Source: Vallitaleaceae bacterium 9-2
Lineage (GTDB): Bacteria > Bacillota > Clostridia > Lachnospirales > Vallitaleaceae
Assembly (NCBI GenBank): GCA_038396585.1
Contig: CP121691.1
Location: forward strand, 806,001 to 870,000
Length of the DNA stretch: 64,000 bases
Direction: 5' to 3'
The position numbers and the translations under genes are program-made. This document shows positions 1 through 9,570 of this stretch, in pieces. The notes beneath the pieces are model-generated. The model did no database searches and was not told where the DNA came from. It worked only from the letters and a program-made list of their open reading frames with translations. Within the stretch, counting starts at the first letter, position 1, and every line of letters begins with the position of its first letter.

Positions 1-254
1 TTACGCTAGGGTTCTTGAATTTCTTACGTATTATGCTCTTTAGTCAAGATATTAAACTTGCGATTATTGTAGGATTGACATTAATTGGAACGACAACAAT
101 GGCGGCATTGATGGGAGGAATCCTTCCAATTGTGGCTAAAAAAGCAAAATTAGATCCAGCAATTATGGCAAGCCCATTAATAACAACCATAACAGATGCA
201 ACAACACTCTTAATATTTTTTACCATTGCAGCATGGATCTTTTTAGGTATATAA
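1..254 (+). CDS. MgtE-family Mg2+ transporter, C-terminal fragment
   Basis: Only the last 84 or so codons are present; the reading frame is open from the left window edge (codons begin at base 3), so the gene starts outside. The fragment carries three hydrophobic segments. The stretch with 'LMGGILPIVAKKAKLDPA' followed by an S-P-x-I-T-T-I-x-D motif is the typical last part of the MgtE transmembrane channel domain, where the conserved Asp near the end lines the Mg2+ pore. MgtE proteins are dimeric inner-membrane Mg2+ channels gated by cytosolic N and CBS domains; those domains would lie upstream. No clear intrinsic terminator follows the stop. The family call rests on the C-terminal motif alone. 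Confidence 0.8.
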   Translation, partial: TLGFLNFLRIMLFSQDIKLAIIVGLTLIGTTTMAALMGGILPIVAKKAKLDPAIMASPLITTITDATTLLIFFTIAAWIFLGI

Positions 255-273
255 GGCTCGCATCATAAACATA

Positions 274-301
274 TTGTGTAATCTGTATTTTGTGGTATAA
301 T
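274..301 (+). promoter_or_regulatory. Predicted sigma-A promoter for rho
   Basis: TTGTGT (274-279), a 16-bp spacer and TATAAT (296-301), with an extended TG one base before the -10. It would give a leader of about 165 nt before the rho start. Predicted from sequence only. Confidence 0.5.
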
Positions 302-472
302 AAACTTAATGTATAGAAATTAACAATAATGGTTTCATATCTTAGGTAGTACTATCCCAAGTTATCTAAAGTAATATTCAAAGATAATATATCCCTGTGA
401 TTAAAATTGAATTGCGATTTTTCATGCGTTATATTTGTGAAATGAAGTATGGAACTAAATAGGAGGATAAAA

Positions 473-1948
473 TTGAAAACGAACTATTCGAAGATGAAGG
501 TTGCACAGTTGCGTGAAATAGCCACGGAATTAGGTATACTTGATGTTAAAAACTTTAAAAAGGTTGAATTGGTTCAATTATTAGCTGAAATTGAACTGAA
601 AAATGAAGAAAAGAAGGCTAAACGTAAGTCAACAAGAGAATATGAAACGCGTGAATTAAATTATTCAGAGATTTCACAAGCAAACGAAGAGAAAAAGAGC
701 AAAGAAAAAAGAGAAGAAATAAACGAAGAGACCGTACAGGAGCCTGCACAAGAAGCTGCTCCACAAAAATCTGTTCATAAGACGCCGGCAAAATCAAAGT
801 CAAGTAATGCATTAGATAGCGGTGAAGTTGCCCAAGGGATATTAGAAGTACTTCCAGATGGTTTTGGATTTATTCGAAGCGATAACTATATGCCTGGTGA
901 AGATGATGTATATGTGTCTCCGTCTCAAATACGACGCTTTAGTTTAAGAACGGGAGATATTATAGAAGGTAATATTCGTATACCTAAAGAAAAGGAAAAA
1001 TTCAGAGCTCTATTATTTGTTAAGTCAGTTAATGGAGATGACCCTGGGAAAGCAGCTGTACGCCCTAAGTTCGAAGAATTAACGCCTATTTTCCCAAATG
1101 AACGGTTGAATTTAAATACACGTTCCGATGATTATGCACTGCGCCTAATGGATTTTATTGCTCCTATCGGAAAAGGGCAGCGTGGGATGATTGTCTCACC
1201 TCCAAAAGCTGGTAAGACAACACTCATTAAAAAAGTTGCCAATGCGATTACAAAAAATCATCCGGATGTAGGATTGATTGTATTACTTATTGATGAGCGA
1301 CCGGAAGAAGTTACCGATATACGACGCTCTATATTAGGAAAAAATGTTGAGGTTATTCATTCAACATTCGATGAGCTTCCAGAGCACCATAAACGAGTAT
1401 CTGAGATGGTGCTTGCACGAGCAAAGCGAATGGTCGAACAAAAAAAAGACCTTGTGATATTGCTAGATAGCATCACGCGATTGGCGCGAGCGTATAACTT
1501 AATTATTCCACCAAGTGGAAGAACCCTCTCTGGTGGTTTGGATCCTGCAGCGCTTCATATGCCGAAGAAATTTTTTGGCGCAGCTAGAAATATCGAAGAA
1601 GGCGGTTCCCTTACTATTTTAGCAACTGCACTTGTAGAAACCGGAAGTAAAATGGATGATGTTGTTTTTGAAGAGTTTAAAGGAACAGGAAACATGGAAC
1701 TGGTTCTTGATCGAAAACTTCAAGAAAAACGTATTTTCCCAGCTATTGATGTGAGTAAGTCTGGAACACGACGTGAAGACCTATTGTATAGTGAGATGGA
1801 GTTAGAAGCTGTTAATAAGCTTCGAAAAGTTTCTTCAAATATGCGAGCAGAAGATGTTATTGATAGTATGCTAAAAGTTTTTGTTGATACAAATAGTAAT
1901 GAAGAATATGCGCATAAATTATCGAAAAATATATTGAATAATTATTAG
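473..1948 (+). CDS. rho: Transcription termination factor Rho
   Basis: ATP-dependent RNA helicase that terminates transcription at unstructured C-rich transcripts. Domains in order: an N-terminal SAP-like Rho_N helical domain (residues 1-40), a highly charged Lys/Glu-rich linker typical of clostridial Rho (about 45-110), a cold-shock RNA-binding domain (about 115-185, with the F-G-F-I motif), and the RecA-type ATPase with Walker A P243-P-K-A-G-K-T249 and a Walker B '[10 protein letters not shown]'. I chose the TTG at 473, giving 491 residues, because AGGAGG at 461-466 sits six bases upstream of it. An in-frame ATG at 449 lies before that Shine-Dalgarno and has none of its own. The gene heads the rho-rpmE-DUF1385-prmC-prfA block common in Clostridia. 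Confidence 0.97.
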   Translation: MKTNYSKMKVAQLREIATELGILDVKNFKKVELVQLLAEIELKNEEKKAKRKSTREYETRELNYSEISQANEEKKSKEKREEINEETVQEPAQEAAPQKSVHKTPAKSKSSNALDSGEVAQGILEVLPDGFGFIRSDNYMPGEDDVYVSPSQIRRFSLRTGDIIEGNIRIPKEKEKFRALLFVKSVNGDDPGKAAVRPKFEELTPIFPNERLNLNTRSDDYALRLMDFIAPIGKGQRGMIVSPPKAGKTTLIKKVANAITKNHPDVGLIVLLIDERPEEVTDIRRSILGKNVEVIHSTFDELPEHHKRVSEMVLARAKRMVEQKKDLVILLDSITRLARAYNLIIPPSGRTLSGGLDPAALHMPKKFFGAARNIEEGGSLTILATALVETGSKMDDVVFEEFKGTGNMELVLDRKLQEKRIFPAIDVSKSGTRREDLLYSEMELEAVNKLRKVSSNMRAEDVIDSMLKVFVDTNSNEEYAHKLSKNILNNY

Positions 1949-1955
1949 ATATATA

Positions 1956-1984
1956 TTGCAATGATGGAGTCAGTATGATATAAT
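1956..1984 (+). promoter_or_regulatory. Strong promoter for rpmE
   Basis: TTGCAA (1956-1961), exactly 17 bp, then TATAAT (1979-1984) with an extended TGA upstream of the -10. It starts eight bases after the rho stop, so rpmE probably has its own transcript with a leader of about 75 nt containing a short inverted repeat (AGAC/GTCT near 2018-2030). Confidence 0.7.
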
Positions 1985-2065
1985 GTGTAGGCTGTCTAGA
2001 TGGACAAGAATTCATCAGACGAGAGTCTAATAGTTTAGAAGTAATGTATGAAAGAGGTGAAAAGA

Positions 2066-2278
2066 ATGAGAGAAGGAATTCATCCAGAATATCATCAAGC
2101 AACTGTAAAATGCAACTGTGGAAATGAATTTGTTACAGGTTCAACAAAAGAAGCAATTCATACAGAAATCTGTTCAAAATGTCATCCGTTCTACACTGGA
2201 CAACAAAAATCTGTTCAAGCGCGTGGACGTATTGATCGATTTAATCGTAAATATGGTATTAAAAATGACAATGAATAA
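2066..2278 (+). CDS. rpmE: Ribosomal protein bL31, zinc-binding form
   Basis: Large-subunit ribosomal protein of 70 residues, the usual length. The start at 2066 is preferred over the in-frame ATG at 2048 because GAGGTG at 2054-2059 is correctly spaced, and bL31 proteins normally begin 'MREGIHPEY'. The Zn2+ ligands are all present as C16-x-C18 and C36-x2-C39, so this is the C+ form that binds zinc and acts as the zinc-replete paralogue in Bacillota; a C- form, if any, is not in the window. It is flanked by its own promoter and a strong terminator, making it a single-gene transcript. Confidence 0.97.
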   Translation: MREGIHPEYHQATVKCNCGNEFVTGSTKEAIHTEICSKCHPFYTGQQKSVQARGRIDRFNRKYGIKNDNE

Positions 2279-2282
2279 TATT

Positions 2283-2312
2283 AAGTTGAGGGCAACCTCA
2301 ACTTTTTGTTTT
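2283..2312 (+). terminator. Intrinsic terminator of rpmE
   Basis: Perfect 9-bp stem AAGTTGAGG/CCTCAACTT with a GCAA tetraloop (2283-2304), then a T-rich tract. Confidence 0.9.
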
Positions 2313-2418
2313 AATATAAAGAATTTAACTGTATAAGCATAGCTTTATTTTTTTTAGAGTTCGGTATATAATAGAAGAAGTATTCAAATGTTTATTATAT
2401 AGAAATGGAAGTGAAAAT

Positions 2419-3411
2419 ATGAAGGATAAGAAGCCAAGCGTAGGTGGACAAGCAGTCATTGAAGGCGTTATGATGCGAAATGATGACCTCTATGCTGTAG
2501 CTGTTCGCAAGCCGGATAAAGAGATCATCGTAGAAGAGATGCATCATAAAAGCTTTACAAAACGAAACAAGATATTGGGACTTCCTTTTGTTCGAGGGAT
2601 TGTTGCATTTGTTGAATCCCTTGTCATGGGAATGAAGATATTAACTTTTTCAGCCGAATTTTTTGAGGTTGAAGATGAACAGGAAAAAGAGTCAAAATTT
2701 GATCAATGGATTAATAAGGTTTTTAAGGACAAGGCGAATGATGTATTTATCATGATTTCCGTTGTCCTTGCCCTTGTGATGTCCATCGGCTTATTTGTAT
2801 TATTGCCTTTGGGATTATCCCATGTAATGAAACCGATACTTCCTTCGGATCAATGGGTGAATTTTGCAGATGGTATTATTCGCGTTGTGGTCTTGATAAC
2901 ATATATTGTGTTGATATCAAAAATGAAGGATATTCAGAGAGTGTTTCAATATCACGGTGCCGAACATAAATCGATTCATTGTTATGAATGCGGTTTAGAA
3001 TTGACAGTAGAAAATGCGAAGAAGCAGACGCGTTTACATAAGCGATGTGGAACGAGTTTTTTACTTTACATCGTAGTTATTAGTGTTTTTGTGTTAACGG
3101 TTATTAATGCACAGACATTAGCTCATCGACTCGTGGTGCGTTTGGTTATGTTACCCGTTATTGCTGGAATATCATATGAAGTATTAAAGTTTTTAGGAAA
3201 AAGCCAATCAAAGATACTTGATGTCTTTACTAAACCTGGACTTTTACTACAAAAGCTAACAACGGCAGAACCGGATGACAGCCAATTGGAAGTTGCACTT
3301 ATAGCATTAAAAAGCGTATTAAAAAATACAGATGAAGTGAAAGTAGATACGACTGAAAAAAAGATAAAGGATACAAGCATTGAAGATATATCAAGTACAC
3401 CAATTACTTAA
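2419..3411 (+). CDS. DUF1385 family membrane protein
   Basis: A 330-residue integral membrane protein of unknown biochemical role. It opens with the family signature 'GGQAVIEGVMMR', has hydrophobic segments near residues 110-135, 150-175 and 215-260, and carries the conserved H-G-A-E-H-K motif near residue 180 followed by paired Cys residues (H-C-Y-E-C and a later R-C-G), which look like a metal site. DUF1385 genes are regularly found beside prmC and prfA in Clostridia, as here, so a link to translation or membrane biogenesis is often assumed but not shown. The last 32 bases overlap the start of prmC, so the two are translated together. The acidic and Lys-rich C-terminal tail is not conserved in the family. 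Confidence 0.9.
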   Translation: MKDKKPSVGGQAVIEGVMMRNDDLYAVAVRKPDKEIIVEEMHHKSFTKRNKILGLPFVRGIVAFVESLVMGMKILTFSAEFFEVEDEQEKESKFDQWINKVFKDKANDVFIMISVVLALVMSIGLFVLLPLGLSHVMKPILPSDQWVNFADGIIRVVVLITYIVLISKMKDIQRVFQYHGAEHKSIHCYECGLELTVENAKKQTRLHKRCGTSFLLYIVVISVFVLTVINAQTLAHRLVVRLVMLPVIAGISYEVLKFLGKSQSKILDVFTKPGLLLQKLTTAEPDDSQLEVALIALKSVLKNTDEVKVDTTEKKIKDTSIEDISSTPIT

Positions 3412-4264
3412 ATATGGGCAGGAACAATTGGATAATGCGGGAATAGAAAAGATAGAGGCACGATTGCTCCTTGAATATGTTCTTAAAGTTGATTTTACAA
3501 CGTTGGTTTTTAAATACAATGAAACCATTGATGAGGTAACTATACAGACATATTTATCTTATATTCATGAGCGGATAAAAGGTATTCCGTTACAGTATAT
3601 TACCCATGAACAACATTTTATGGAACATAAATTTTATGTGGATTCAGCTGTGCTTATTCCTCGCCCAGAAACAGAAATGCTGGTAGAATTATGTATTAGT
3701 AATATTTTACATGCCATTTATCAAGGGCAAAAAAAAATAAGAGTACTTGATATGTGTACGGGAAGTGGATGTATCATAATAAGTATTGCAGCAGCATTAC
3801 ATAAAAAGTATCCAAAAATTGATTTTGAATGGGTCGGTGTGGATATTCAAGAGGATGCACTTAAGGTGAGCAAAAGAAATGAGCAAAGTATTCTGGGGGA
3901 ATCAATGATTTCTTGGATGCAAAGCGATCTCTATACGCATATTGATGCGGCAAAGTCTTTTGATATTATTGTGTCAAATCCTCCATATATTCCTCATGGT
4001 CAACTGCAAGAGCTTATGACGGAAGTAAGAGAATATGAGCCAATGGTTGCACTTGATGGTGGGCGTGATGGACTTAGCTTTTACCGTCGAATCATAGAGG
4101 ATAGTTTTGTACGTATAAGCAATGGCGGAATGTTGCTTTTTGAAATTGGACATGGACAGATGCAAGCAATAAAGGCAATCATGGAAGCAAATGGATTTCA
4201 GAATATACAAGAAATTAATGATATGGCTGGTCTTGAGAGAATAATTTCAGGTACTAAGAAATAA
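3380..4264 (+). CDS. prmC: Release factor glutamine methyltransferase PrmC
   Basis: N5-glutamine methyltransferase that methylates the GGQ glutamine of peptide chain release factors using S-adenosylmethionine. The 294-residue protein has an N-terminal five-helix release-factor-binding domain (about 1-75), a Rossmann fold with the SAM motif '[11 protein letters not shown]' near 120-130, and the catalytic N200-P-P-Y203 motif that holds the target Gln. The start codon is TTG at 3380 with AAAGGA at 3366-3371, placing the start 32 bases inside the DUF1385 gene. The substrate gene prfA follows after 17 bases, so enzyme and substrate are made from one transcript. Confidence 0.95.
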   Translation: MKIYQVHQLLKYGQEQLDNAGIEKIEARLLLEYVLKVDFTTLVFKYNETIDEVTIQTYLSYIHERIKGIPLQYITHEQHFMEHKFYVDSAVLIPRPETEMLVELCISNILHAIYQGQKKIRVLDMCTGSGCIIISIAAALHKKYPKIDFEWVGVDIQEDALKVSKRNEQSILGESMISWMQSDLYTHIDAAKSFDIIVSNPPYIPHGQLQELMTEVREYEPMVALDGGRDGLSFYRRIIEDSFVRISNGGMLLFEIGHGQMQAIKAIMEANGFQNIQEINDMAGLERIISGTKK

Positions 4265-4281
4265 ATTTAAGAGGTGAAAAA

Positions 4282-5352
4282 ATGTTAGATCAATTAGATG
4301 GAATTATTGACAGATACGAATTTTTATCTGCGCAAATTAATGATGCAGATGTTATTGCAGATCAAAAGCAATGGCAACAATATATGAAAGAACACTCGGA
4401 TTTGACGCCTGTGGTTGAAAAATACAAAGCGTATAAGGCAAATGAGGAGACCATTCAAGAATCACTTGAAATGTTAAAAGAGTCAGATCCAGAAATTGTT
4501 GAGTTAGCCAAAGAAGAGTTATCTGCTGCAAGGGAAGAATTAAAAAACAATGAAGCAGAACTTAAAAAGCTATTGTTGCCAAAAGATCCTAATGATGACA
4601 AAAATGTTATTGTTGAAATTCGTGCTGGAGCAGGTGGAGATGAAGCGGCTTTGTTTGCTGCTGAGTTATATCGGATGTACACACGTTTTGCTGAACGAAG
4701 TCGATGGAAAGTGGACCTTATGAACCTCAATGAAAGTGGTGTAGGTGGATTTAAAGAGGTTGTCTTTTCAATTCAAGGGCAAGGTGCATATTCGAAATTA
4801 AAATTTGAAAGTGGTGTACATCGTGTGCAACGTGTGCCGGTGACTGAATCAGGTGGACGAATTCATACATCAACAGTAACAGTTGCGGTGTTACCTGAAG
4901 TTGAAGATGTAGAAGTTGATATCGATCAAAATGATTTGCGAATTGATGTGTTTAGGTCTTCAGGTAATGGAGGACAAAGTGTAAACACAACCGATTCAGC
5001 GGTTCGAATCACCCACTTACCGACAGGACTTGTTGTCTCTTGCCAAGATGGAAAATCACAGCTTAAAAACCGCGATCAAGCGATGAAAGTACTTCGTTCT
5101 CGATTATACGATATGGAACTTGAAAAACAGCAAAGCGAATTGGCAGAAGATCGTCGAAGTCAGGTGGGAACAGGAGATCGTAGCGAAAAAATACGTACAT
5201 ATAATTTTCCTCAAGGACGTGTAACGGATCATCGTATCAAACTAACACTACATAAACTAGATACGATTTTAGATGGAGACATATACGACATTATCGATAG
5301 TTTAAATACAGCAGATCAAGCTGAGAAAATGAAATCAATGGAAAACAATTAA
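4282..5352 (+). CDS. prfA: Peptide chain release factor 1
   Basis: RF1 recognises UAA and UAG stop codons and triggers hydrolysis of peptidyl-tRNA. The 356-residue length is normal. Codon recognition is by the tripeptide P186-V-T188 (the RF1 type PxT rather than the SPF of RF2), and the peptidyl-transferase-centre motif is G230-G-Q232, whose Gln is the expected target of PrmC encoded just upstream. The coiled-coil domain 1 occupies roughly the first 100 residues. The ribosome binding site is GAGGTG. The gene ends at a strong bidirectional terminator. Confidence 0.98.
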   Translation: MLDQLDGIIDRYEFLSAQINDADVIADQKQWQQYMKEHSDLTPVVEKYKAYKANEETIQESLEMLKESDPEIVELAKEELSAAREELKNNEAELKKLLLPKDPNDDKNVIVEIRAGAGGDEAALFAAELYRMYTRFAERSRWKVDLMNLNESGVGGFKEVVFSIQGQGAYSKLKFESGVHRVQRVPVTESGGRIHTSTVTVAVLPEVEDVEVDIDQNDLRIDVFRSSGNGGQSVNTTDSAVRITHLPTGLVVSCQDGKSQLKNRDQAMKVLRSRLYDMELEKQQSELAEDRRSQVGTGDRSEKIRTYNFPQGRVTDHRIKLTLHKLDTILDGDIYDIIDSLNTADQAEKMKSMENN

Positions 5353-5407
5353 AAAATAAGCTGTACACTCATTCGAACTATCCGAGTTGGTGTACAGCTT
5401 ATTTTTT
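5351..5407. terminator. Bidirectional terminator between prfA and the GGDEF gene
   Basis: Perfect 18-bp inverted repeat: 5351-5368 pairs with 5390-5407, with GCTGTACAC in the core and A/T tracts at both ends so that it works for both converging genes. Confidence 0.92.
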
Positions 5408-5418
5408 ATTGAAAAGAT

Positions 5419-6396
5419 CTAGTAGCAATCATCATAAACCAAACTGGTTTTAAGTAACTTCTGAGCAGCATATAGCCGCTTGTCCGTTAAGTTAATGATA
5501 TCATATATATTCCCAAGTGGAAGACTCTCGATGAACTGACTTAACCCTACGTTAACTTCTATCTTGGTTTGGTGCTGTGGACCGATTTTAAGCTCGCTAA
5601 GGGCATCAATAAGGGACTTTGTCATAGAGACGCCATTATCGTAAGATGTATCTTCAAATAGAACGGCAAAGCGATCACCGCTGTATCGAAAAGCATGAAG
5701 AGTAGAGCTTTGAAGTGTCTTTAAATATTTCGCAACGGATTGAACAGCACAATCAGCTGAGGCTTGCCCATGCTTGGCATTTATAAGAGCATAATTGCTA
5801 ATGTCAATAATCATAATGCAATGGACAACATCAGGCATATTAATTGTGTTCATTGCTGATTGGTAAAATAAGTTCATAAACTCATAAAAAGATGTTATGT
5901 TGTTCAATTTCGTGAGCGGATCGATTTTAGAAGTGCCTGGGATGTGTTCTTTAAAGTCGCCAAAATGGAGAGCTTTTTGTTTAAGTGTAGGAGAAGTTGA
6001 TGCTGTTGTGGCCACATTAATGGAATGGCCCCATGTGCCGATGACTTGACCGCTGTCATCAAGTAAGGGATACTTTGAAGTAATTACATAGGAAATGTAA
6101 TTATCCTTCCAGGTCTCCTTTTCAATTTTCGCTAAAATGGGTTTTTGGGTCCGTATGATCTCCTGCTCATCATCAAAAGCTTCTTGAGCATGTTCTTTGG
6201 TAAAAAAATCAAAATCTGTTTTGCCAAGAACATCTTCAACAGAATCTAAGCCAAAATAATTGGCGTGATATTGACTTAGAGCTATAAAGCGTGATTGAAG
6301 GTCTTTGACGTAAAAGGATTCGTTTGTATTTGATCTGATTGAATTATAAAGTAAATGTTCAATGTTCGCATGAAGATTTGTTTTACTTTTATCCAT
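5419..6396 (-). CDS. PAS-GGDEF protein with degenerate active site
   Basis: A 325-residue soluble protein: a PAS sensor domain (about residues 15-125, with the PAS-fold 'VLGKTDFDFF' motif) followed by a GGDEF-fold domain entered through D-P-L-T-K-L-N-N (159-166). The signature GG[D/E]EF is replaced by S239-G-D-R-F243, so the catalytic Glu is Arg. That argues against diguanylate cyclase activity and for a binding or regulatory role; I see no allosteric I-site (RxxD) in the usual place either. The start at 6396 is preferred because AAGGAG lies at 6405-6410 on the minus strand; a longer frame to 6435 has no Shine-Dalgarno. It stands alone, converging on prfA. Confidence 0.85.
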   Translation of the reverse strand: MDKSKTNLHANIEHLLYNSIRSNTNESFYVKDLQSRFIALSQYHANYFGLDSVEDVLGKTDFDFFTKEHAQEAFDDEQEIIRTQKPILAKIEKETWKDNYISYVITSKYPLLDDSGQVIGTWGHSINVATTASTSPTLKQKALHFGDFKEHIPGTSKIDPLTKLNNITSFYEFMNLFYQSAMNTINMPDVVHCIMIIDISNYALINAKHGQASADCAVQSVAKYLKTLQSSTLHAFRYSGDRFAVLFEDTSYDNGVSMTKSLIDALSELKIGPQHQTKIEVNVGLSQFIESLPLGNIYDIINLTDKRLYAAQKLLKTSLVYDDCY

Positions 6397-6456
6397 AAAC
6401 GCTACTCCTTTTCGAAGGGTGAAATGATCTTCCAATCATTTGTTAGTATTTACTAT

Positions 6457-6465
6457 ATTATAGCA
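6457..6465 (-). promoter_or_regulatory. Extended -10 promoter for the PAS-GGDEF gene
   Basis: On the minus strand the sequence reads TGCTATAAT (-10 at 6462-6457 with an extended TGC). No good -35 is visible, so this would be an extended -10 promoter. Confidence 0.4.
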
Positions 6466-6523
6466 TAAAACAATAAGGCTTGTTATACATAATAAGTATG
6501 ATAAAAAAATAACGAGAAAAGTA

Positions 6524-6552
6524 TTGCAATTCAGAAAAGGGTGTGGTATTAT
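6524..6552 (+). promoter_or_regulatory. Promoter for adhE
   Basis: TTGCAA (6524-6529), 17 bp, TATTAT (6547-6552) with an extended TGG. The resulting leader is about 130 nt and contains the Rex-like site just before the ribosome binding site. Confidence 0.65.
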
Positions 6553-6657
6553 ATCCCTATATTCATTGAATAACAGGAAAAAGTACCAAAAAACATGCTA
6601 TAAAATTAGTGAAATAGCTTGATAAGAGGTTTTTCTAATTTGAAACTATAATTCAAT

Positions 6658-6675
6658 ATGTTAATTTATTAACGA
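6658..6675 (+). promoter_or_regulatory. Rex-like operator in the adhE leader
   Basis: The 18 bases match the clostridial Rex consensus TTGTTAA-N4-TTAACAA at 12 of 14 defined positions (ATGTTAA-TTTA-TTAACGA), and GTTAAT/ATTAAC form a perfect palindrome. Rex is the NAD+/NADH-sensing repressor known to control adhE in several Clostridia. No rex gene is in the window, so binding is inferred. The site lies downstream of the predicted start point and abuts the ribosome binding site, which would suit a roadblock. Confidence 0.5.
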
Positions 6676-6690
6676 GAAAGAGGTGCAACA

Positions 6691-9294
6691 ATGACAACAG
6701 TTAAAGATATGGAAACATTATTACAACGCATACAAGAGATAAAAGAGGCACAAAAAGAATTTTCATCATACCCACAAGAAAAAGTAGACGAGATTTTTCG
6801 ACAAGCTGCAATGGCAGCAAATAATGCAAGAATAAAATTAGCAAAGATGGCTGTAGAAGAAACAGGCATGGGAATTGTTGAAGATAAGGTAATCAAAAAC
6901 CATTTTGCATCAGAGTATATATACAATCAATACAAAGATGAAAAAACATGTGGGATCATCGAAGAAGATCATGCATTTGGAATCACAAAAGTTGCAGAAC
7001 CGATTGGAATTATTGCAGCAATTGTTCCGACAACAAATCCAACATCGACAGCTATATTTAAAGCGTTAATTGCGCTTAAGACACGTAATGGTATTATTTT
7101 TTCGCCACACCCAAGAGCAAAACAATGTACAATTGAAGCAGCACGAATTGTTCTTGATGCAGCAGTTGAAGCCGGAGCACCTAAGGGAATTATTGGCTGG
7201 ATAGATCAACCAAGTGTTGAACTTTCAGGAGCTGTTATGCAAACCTGTGATTTGACTTTAGCAACAGGTGGTCCAGGCATGGTTAAAGCAGCATATTCTT
7301 CAGGAAAGCCAGCGATTGGTGTTGGAGCTGGAAACACACCGGCGATTATTGATGAAACAGCACATATTAAAATGGCAGTAAGCTCAATCTTACTATCAAA
7401 AAGTTTTGATAATGGTGTAATATGTGCGTCTGAGCAATCGGTGATAGTGTTAAAAGAAGTTTATAACGAAGTTCGCAAGGAATTTGCTGAACGTGGAGCC
7501 TATATATTAAGTAAAAAAGAAGTAGACGCTGTACGTAAGGTTATTTTAATTGATGGACGATTAAATGCTAACATCGTAGGTCAACCGGCAGCAAAAATTG
7601 CTCAAATGGCTGGAATTAAAGTGGATGAAGCGACGAAAGTGCTTATCGGTGAAGTATCTTCAGTAGAACTAGAAGAACCATTCTCACATGAAAAGCTTTC
7701 ACCAGTACTTGCATTATATAAAGCGGATAATTTTGATGCAGCACTAACAAAAGCAGCGCGTTTGGTTGAATTAGGTGGATTGGGACATACATCTGTACTT
7801 TATACAGATCAAAATACGCAAAAAGATCGTATTGAACAATTTGGAGCAAAGATGAAGACCGGACGAACAATTATTAATATGCCATCATCTCAAGGTGCGA
7901 TTGGTGACTTATATAACTTCAAGCTGGCACCGTCACTTACATTAGGATGTGGAACTTGGGGAGGAAACTCTATCTCTGAGAATGTAGGTGTTAAACATCT
8001 GATCAATGTTAAAAGTGTAGCAGAAAGGCGAGAAAATATGTTATGGTATCGAGTTCCAAATCGTGTATACTTTAAATCAGGATGCTTAGACATCGCTTTG
8101 GATGAATTAAAGGACTTAGGCAAGAAAAAAGCATTTATTGTAACAGATAAAGTTCTCTATGACTTAGGATATGCTGAAAAAGTAACGGATAAATTAGACA
8201 GTGTTGGAATTGATACAAAAGTGTTCTTTGATGTTCAACCTGACCCAACTTTAGCAACTGCACGAAAAGGTGCCAAAGAAATGCAAGCCTTTGAGCCAGA
8301 TGTGATCATTGCACTTGGTGGAGGTTCACCAATGGACGCGGCAAAAATTATGTGGGTTATGTATGAACATCCAGAAGTACGATTTGAAGATTTAGCAATG
8401 CGTTTTATGGATATACGTAAACGTGTCTTTAGATTCCCAACAATGGGGCAAAAAGCAATGATGGTTGCAGTTCCTACATCAGCAGGAACGGGTTCAGAAG
8501 TAACGCCATTTGCAGTTATTACAGATGAAAAAACAGATGTTAAATATCCATTAGCAGATTATGAACTCACTCCGAATATGGCCATCGTTGATGCTGAATT
8601 AATGATGAATATGCCAAAAGGATTAACAGCAGCATCAGGTATCGATGCGTTAACACATGCGCTGGAAGCATATGTATCGGTATTAGCATCGGAGTATACG
8701 AATGGACAAGCTCTTGAAGCAATTCGATTAATCTTTAAATATTTGCCTGAGGCATATAATGAAGGTACAACAAATATCAAAGCACGTGAAAAGATGGCAC
8801 ATGCCTCAACGATGGCAGGAATGGCATTTGCCAATGCATTCTTAGGTGTTTGTCACTCGATGGCACATAAGTTAGGTTCTATGCATCATATTGCACACGG
8901 AGTTGCTAATGGACTGCTAATTAATGAAGTAATTCGCTTTAATGCTGTAGATAACCCAAGAAAACAAGCTGCATTCCCTCAATACAAATATCCAAATGCA
9001 AAATGGAGATATGCACGTATTGCTGACTACCTACAATTAGGTGGAACGACAGAGGAAGAAAAAGTTGAAAACTTAATCAAAGCCATCGACGAGTTAAAAG
9101 AAAAAGTAGGTATCCCAAAAACAATCAAAGAGACAGGTATATCTGCGAAGAAGTTCTATGCTACGCTTGATGAAATGAGTGAAAATGCTTTTGATGACCA
9201 GTGTACAGGTGCTAACCCAAGATATCCACTTATCAGCGAGATAAAAGAAATCTATACACGTGTGTTTGAAGGAACTGAAAAAACAGAAAAATAG
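6691..9294 (+). CDS. adhE: Bifunctional acetaldehyde-CoA/alcohol dehydrogenase
   Basis: Two-step enzyme that reduces acetyl-CoA to acetaldehyde and then ethanol with NADH, regenerating NAD+ in fermentation; it forms helical spirosomes. The 867 residues split into an N-terminal aldehyde dehydrogenase (about 1-440) with catalytic Cys245 in 'NGVICASEQ', and a C-terminal iron-dependent alcohol dehydrogenase (about 450-867) with the NAD motif 'ALGGGSPMDAAK' and the Fe ligands in the His-rich segment 'GVCHSMAHKLGSMHHIAHG'. Both halves look intact. Pyruvate:ferredoxin oxidoreductase at 54134 supplies acetyl-CoA. The gene stands alone between its own promoter with a Rex-like site and a strong terminator. 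Confidence 0.97.
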   Translation: MTTVKDMETLLQRIQEIKEAQKEFSSYPQEKVDEIFRQAAMAANNARIKLAKMAVEETGMGIVEDKVIKNHFASEYIYNQYKDEKTCGIIEEDHAFGITKVAEPIGIIAAIVPTTNPTSTAIFKALIALKTRNGIIFSPHPRAKQCTIEAARIVLDAAVEAGAPKGIIGWIDQPSVELSGAVMQTCDLTLATGGPGMVKAAYSSGKPAIGVGAGNTPAIIDETAHIKMAVSSILLSKSFDNGVICASEQSVIVLKEVYNEVRKEFAERGAYILSKKEVDAVRKVILIDGRLNANIVGQPAAKIAQMAGIKVDEATKVLIGEVSSVELEEPFSHEKLSPVLALYKADNFDAALTKAARLVELGGLGHTSVLYTDQNTQKDRIEQFGAKMKTGRTIINMPSSQGAIGDLYNFKLAPSLTLGCGTWGGNSISENVGVKHLINVKSVAERRENMLWYRVPNRVYFKSGCLDIALDELKDLGKKKAFIVTDKVLYDLGYAEKVTDKLDSVGIDTKVFFDVQPDPTLATARKGAKEMQAFEPDVIIALGGGSPMDAAKIMWVMYEHPEVRFEDLAMRFMDIRKRVFRFPTMGQKAMMVAVPTSAGTGSEVTPFAVITDEKTDVKYPLADYELTPNMAIVDAELMMNMPKGLTAASGIDALTHALEAYVSVLASEYTNGQALEAIRLIFKYLPEAYNEGTTNIKAREKMAHASTMAGMAFANAFLGVCHSMAHKLGSMHHIAHGVANGLLINEVIRFNAVDNPRKQAAFPQYKYPNAKWRYARIADYLQLGGTTEEEKVENLIKAIDELKEKVGIPKTIKETGISAKKFYATLDEMSENAFDDQCTGANPRYPLISEIKEIYTRVFEGTEKTEK

Positions 9295-9334
9295 ATGAAT
9301 AGCAAATATTAACAGCATAAATTAAAAGAAAAGA

Positions 9335-9372
9335 CTCCTGCCCATAGCCTATGCTATGGGCAGGGGTTTTTG
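9335..9372 (+). terminator. Intrinsic terminator of adhE
   Basis: Perfect 12-bp GC-rich stem CCTGCCCATAGC/GCTATGGGCAGG (9337-9348 with 9353-9364), loop CTAT, then TTTTT. Confidence 0.93.
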
Positions 9373-9413
9373 CGTATATAGTTTACAGTATTGCATTAAG
9401 TAGTCATCAAGAG

Positions 9414-9442
9414 TTGTCAATTGTTTGCGTATAGGTTATTAT
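9414..9442 (+). promoter_or_regulatory. Promoter for the first Gfo/Idh gene
   Basis: TTGTCA (9414-9419), 17 bp, TATTAT (9437-9442). The leader of about 120 nt to 9571 has no structure I can assign to a known riboswitch. Confidence 0.6.
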
Positions 9443-9570
9443 ATTTTTAAAAGAAGTATATCAAAAAGGGGGACTATCGTAGAGATATTACACCATGAGA
9501 AGCGCTACAATAGCTAAGTGTGCTAAAACAAAAGACGGGGATAAAAAATCGGAGGTAATAGTAAACGCAT

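Noticed and set aside
9443-9570. Riboswitch in the leader of the first Gfo/Idh gene
   Set aside because: No stable closing stem or terminator, and no resemblance to classes that I can recall.
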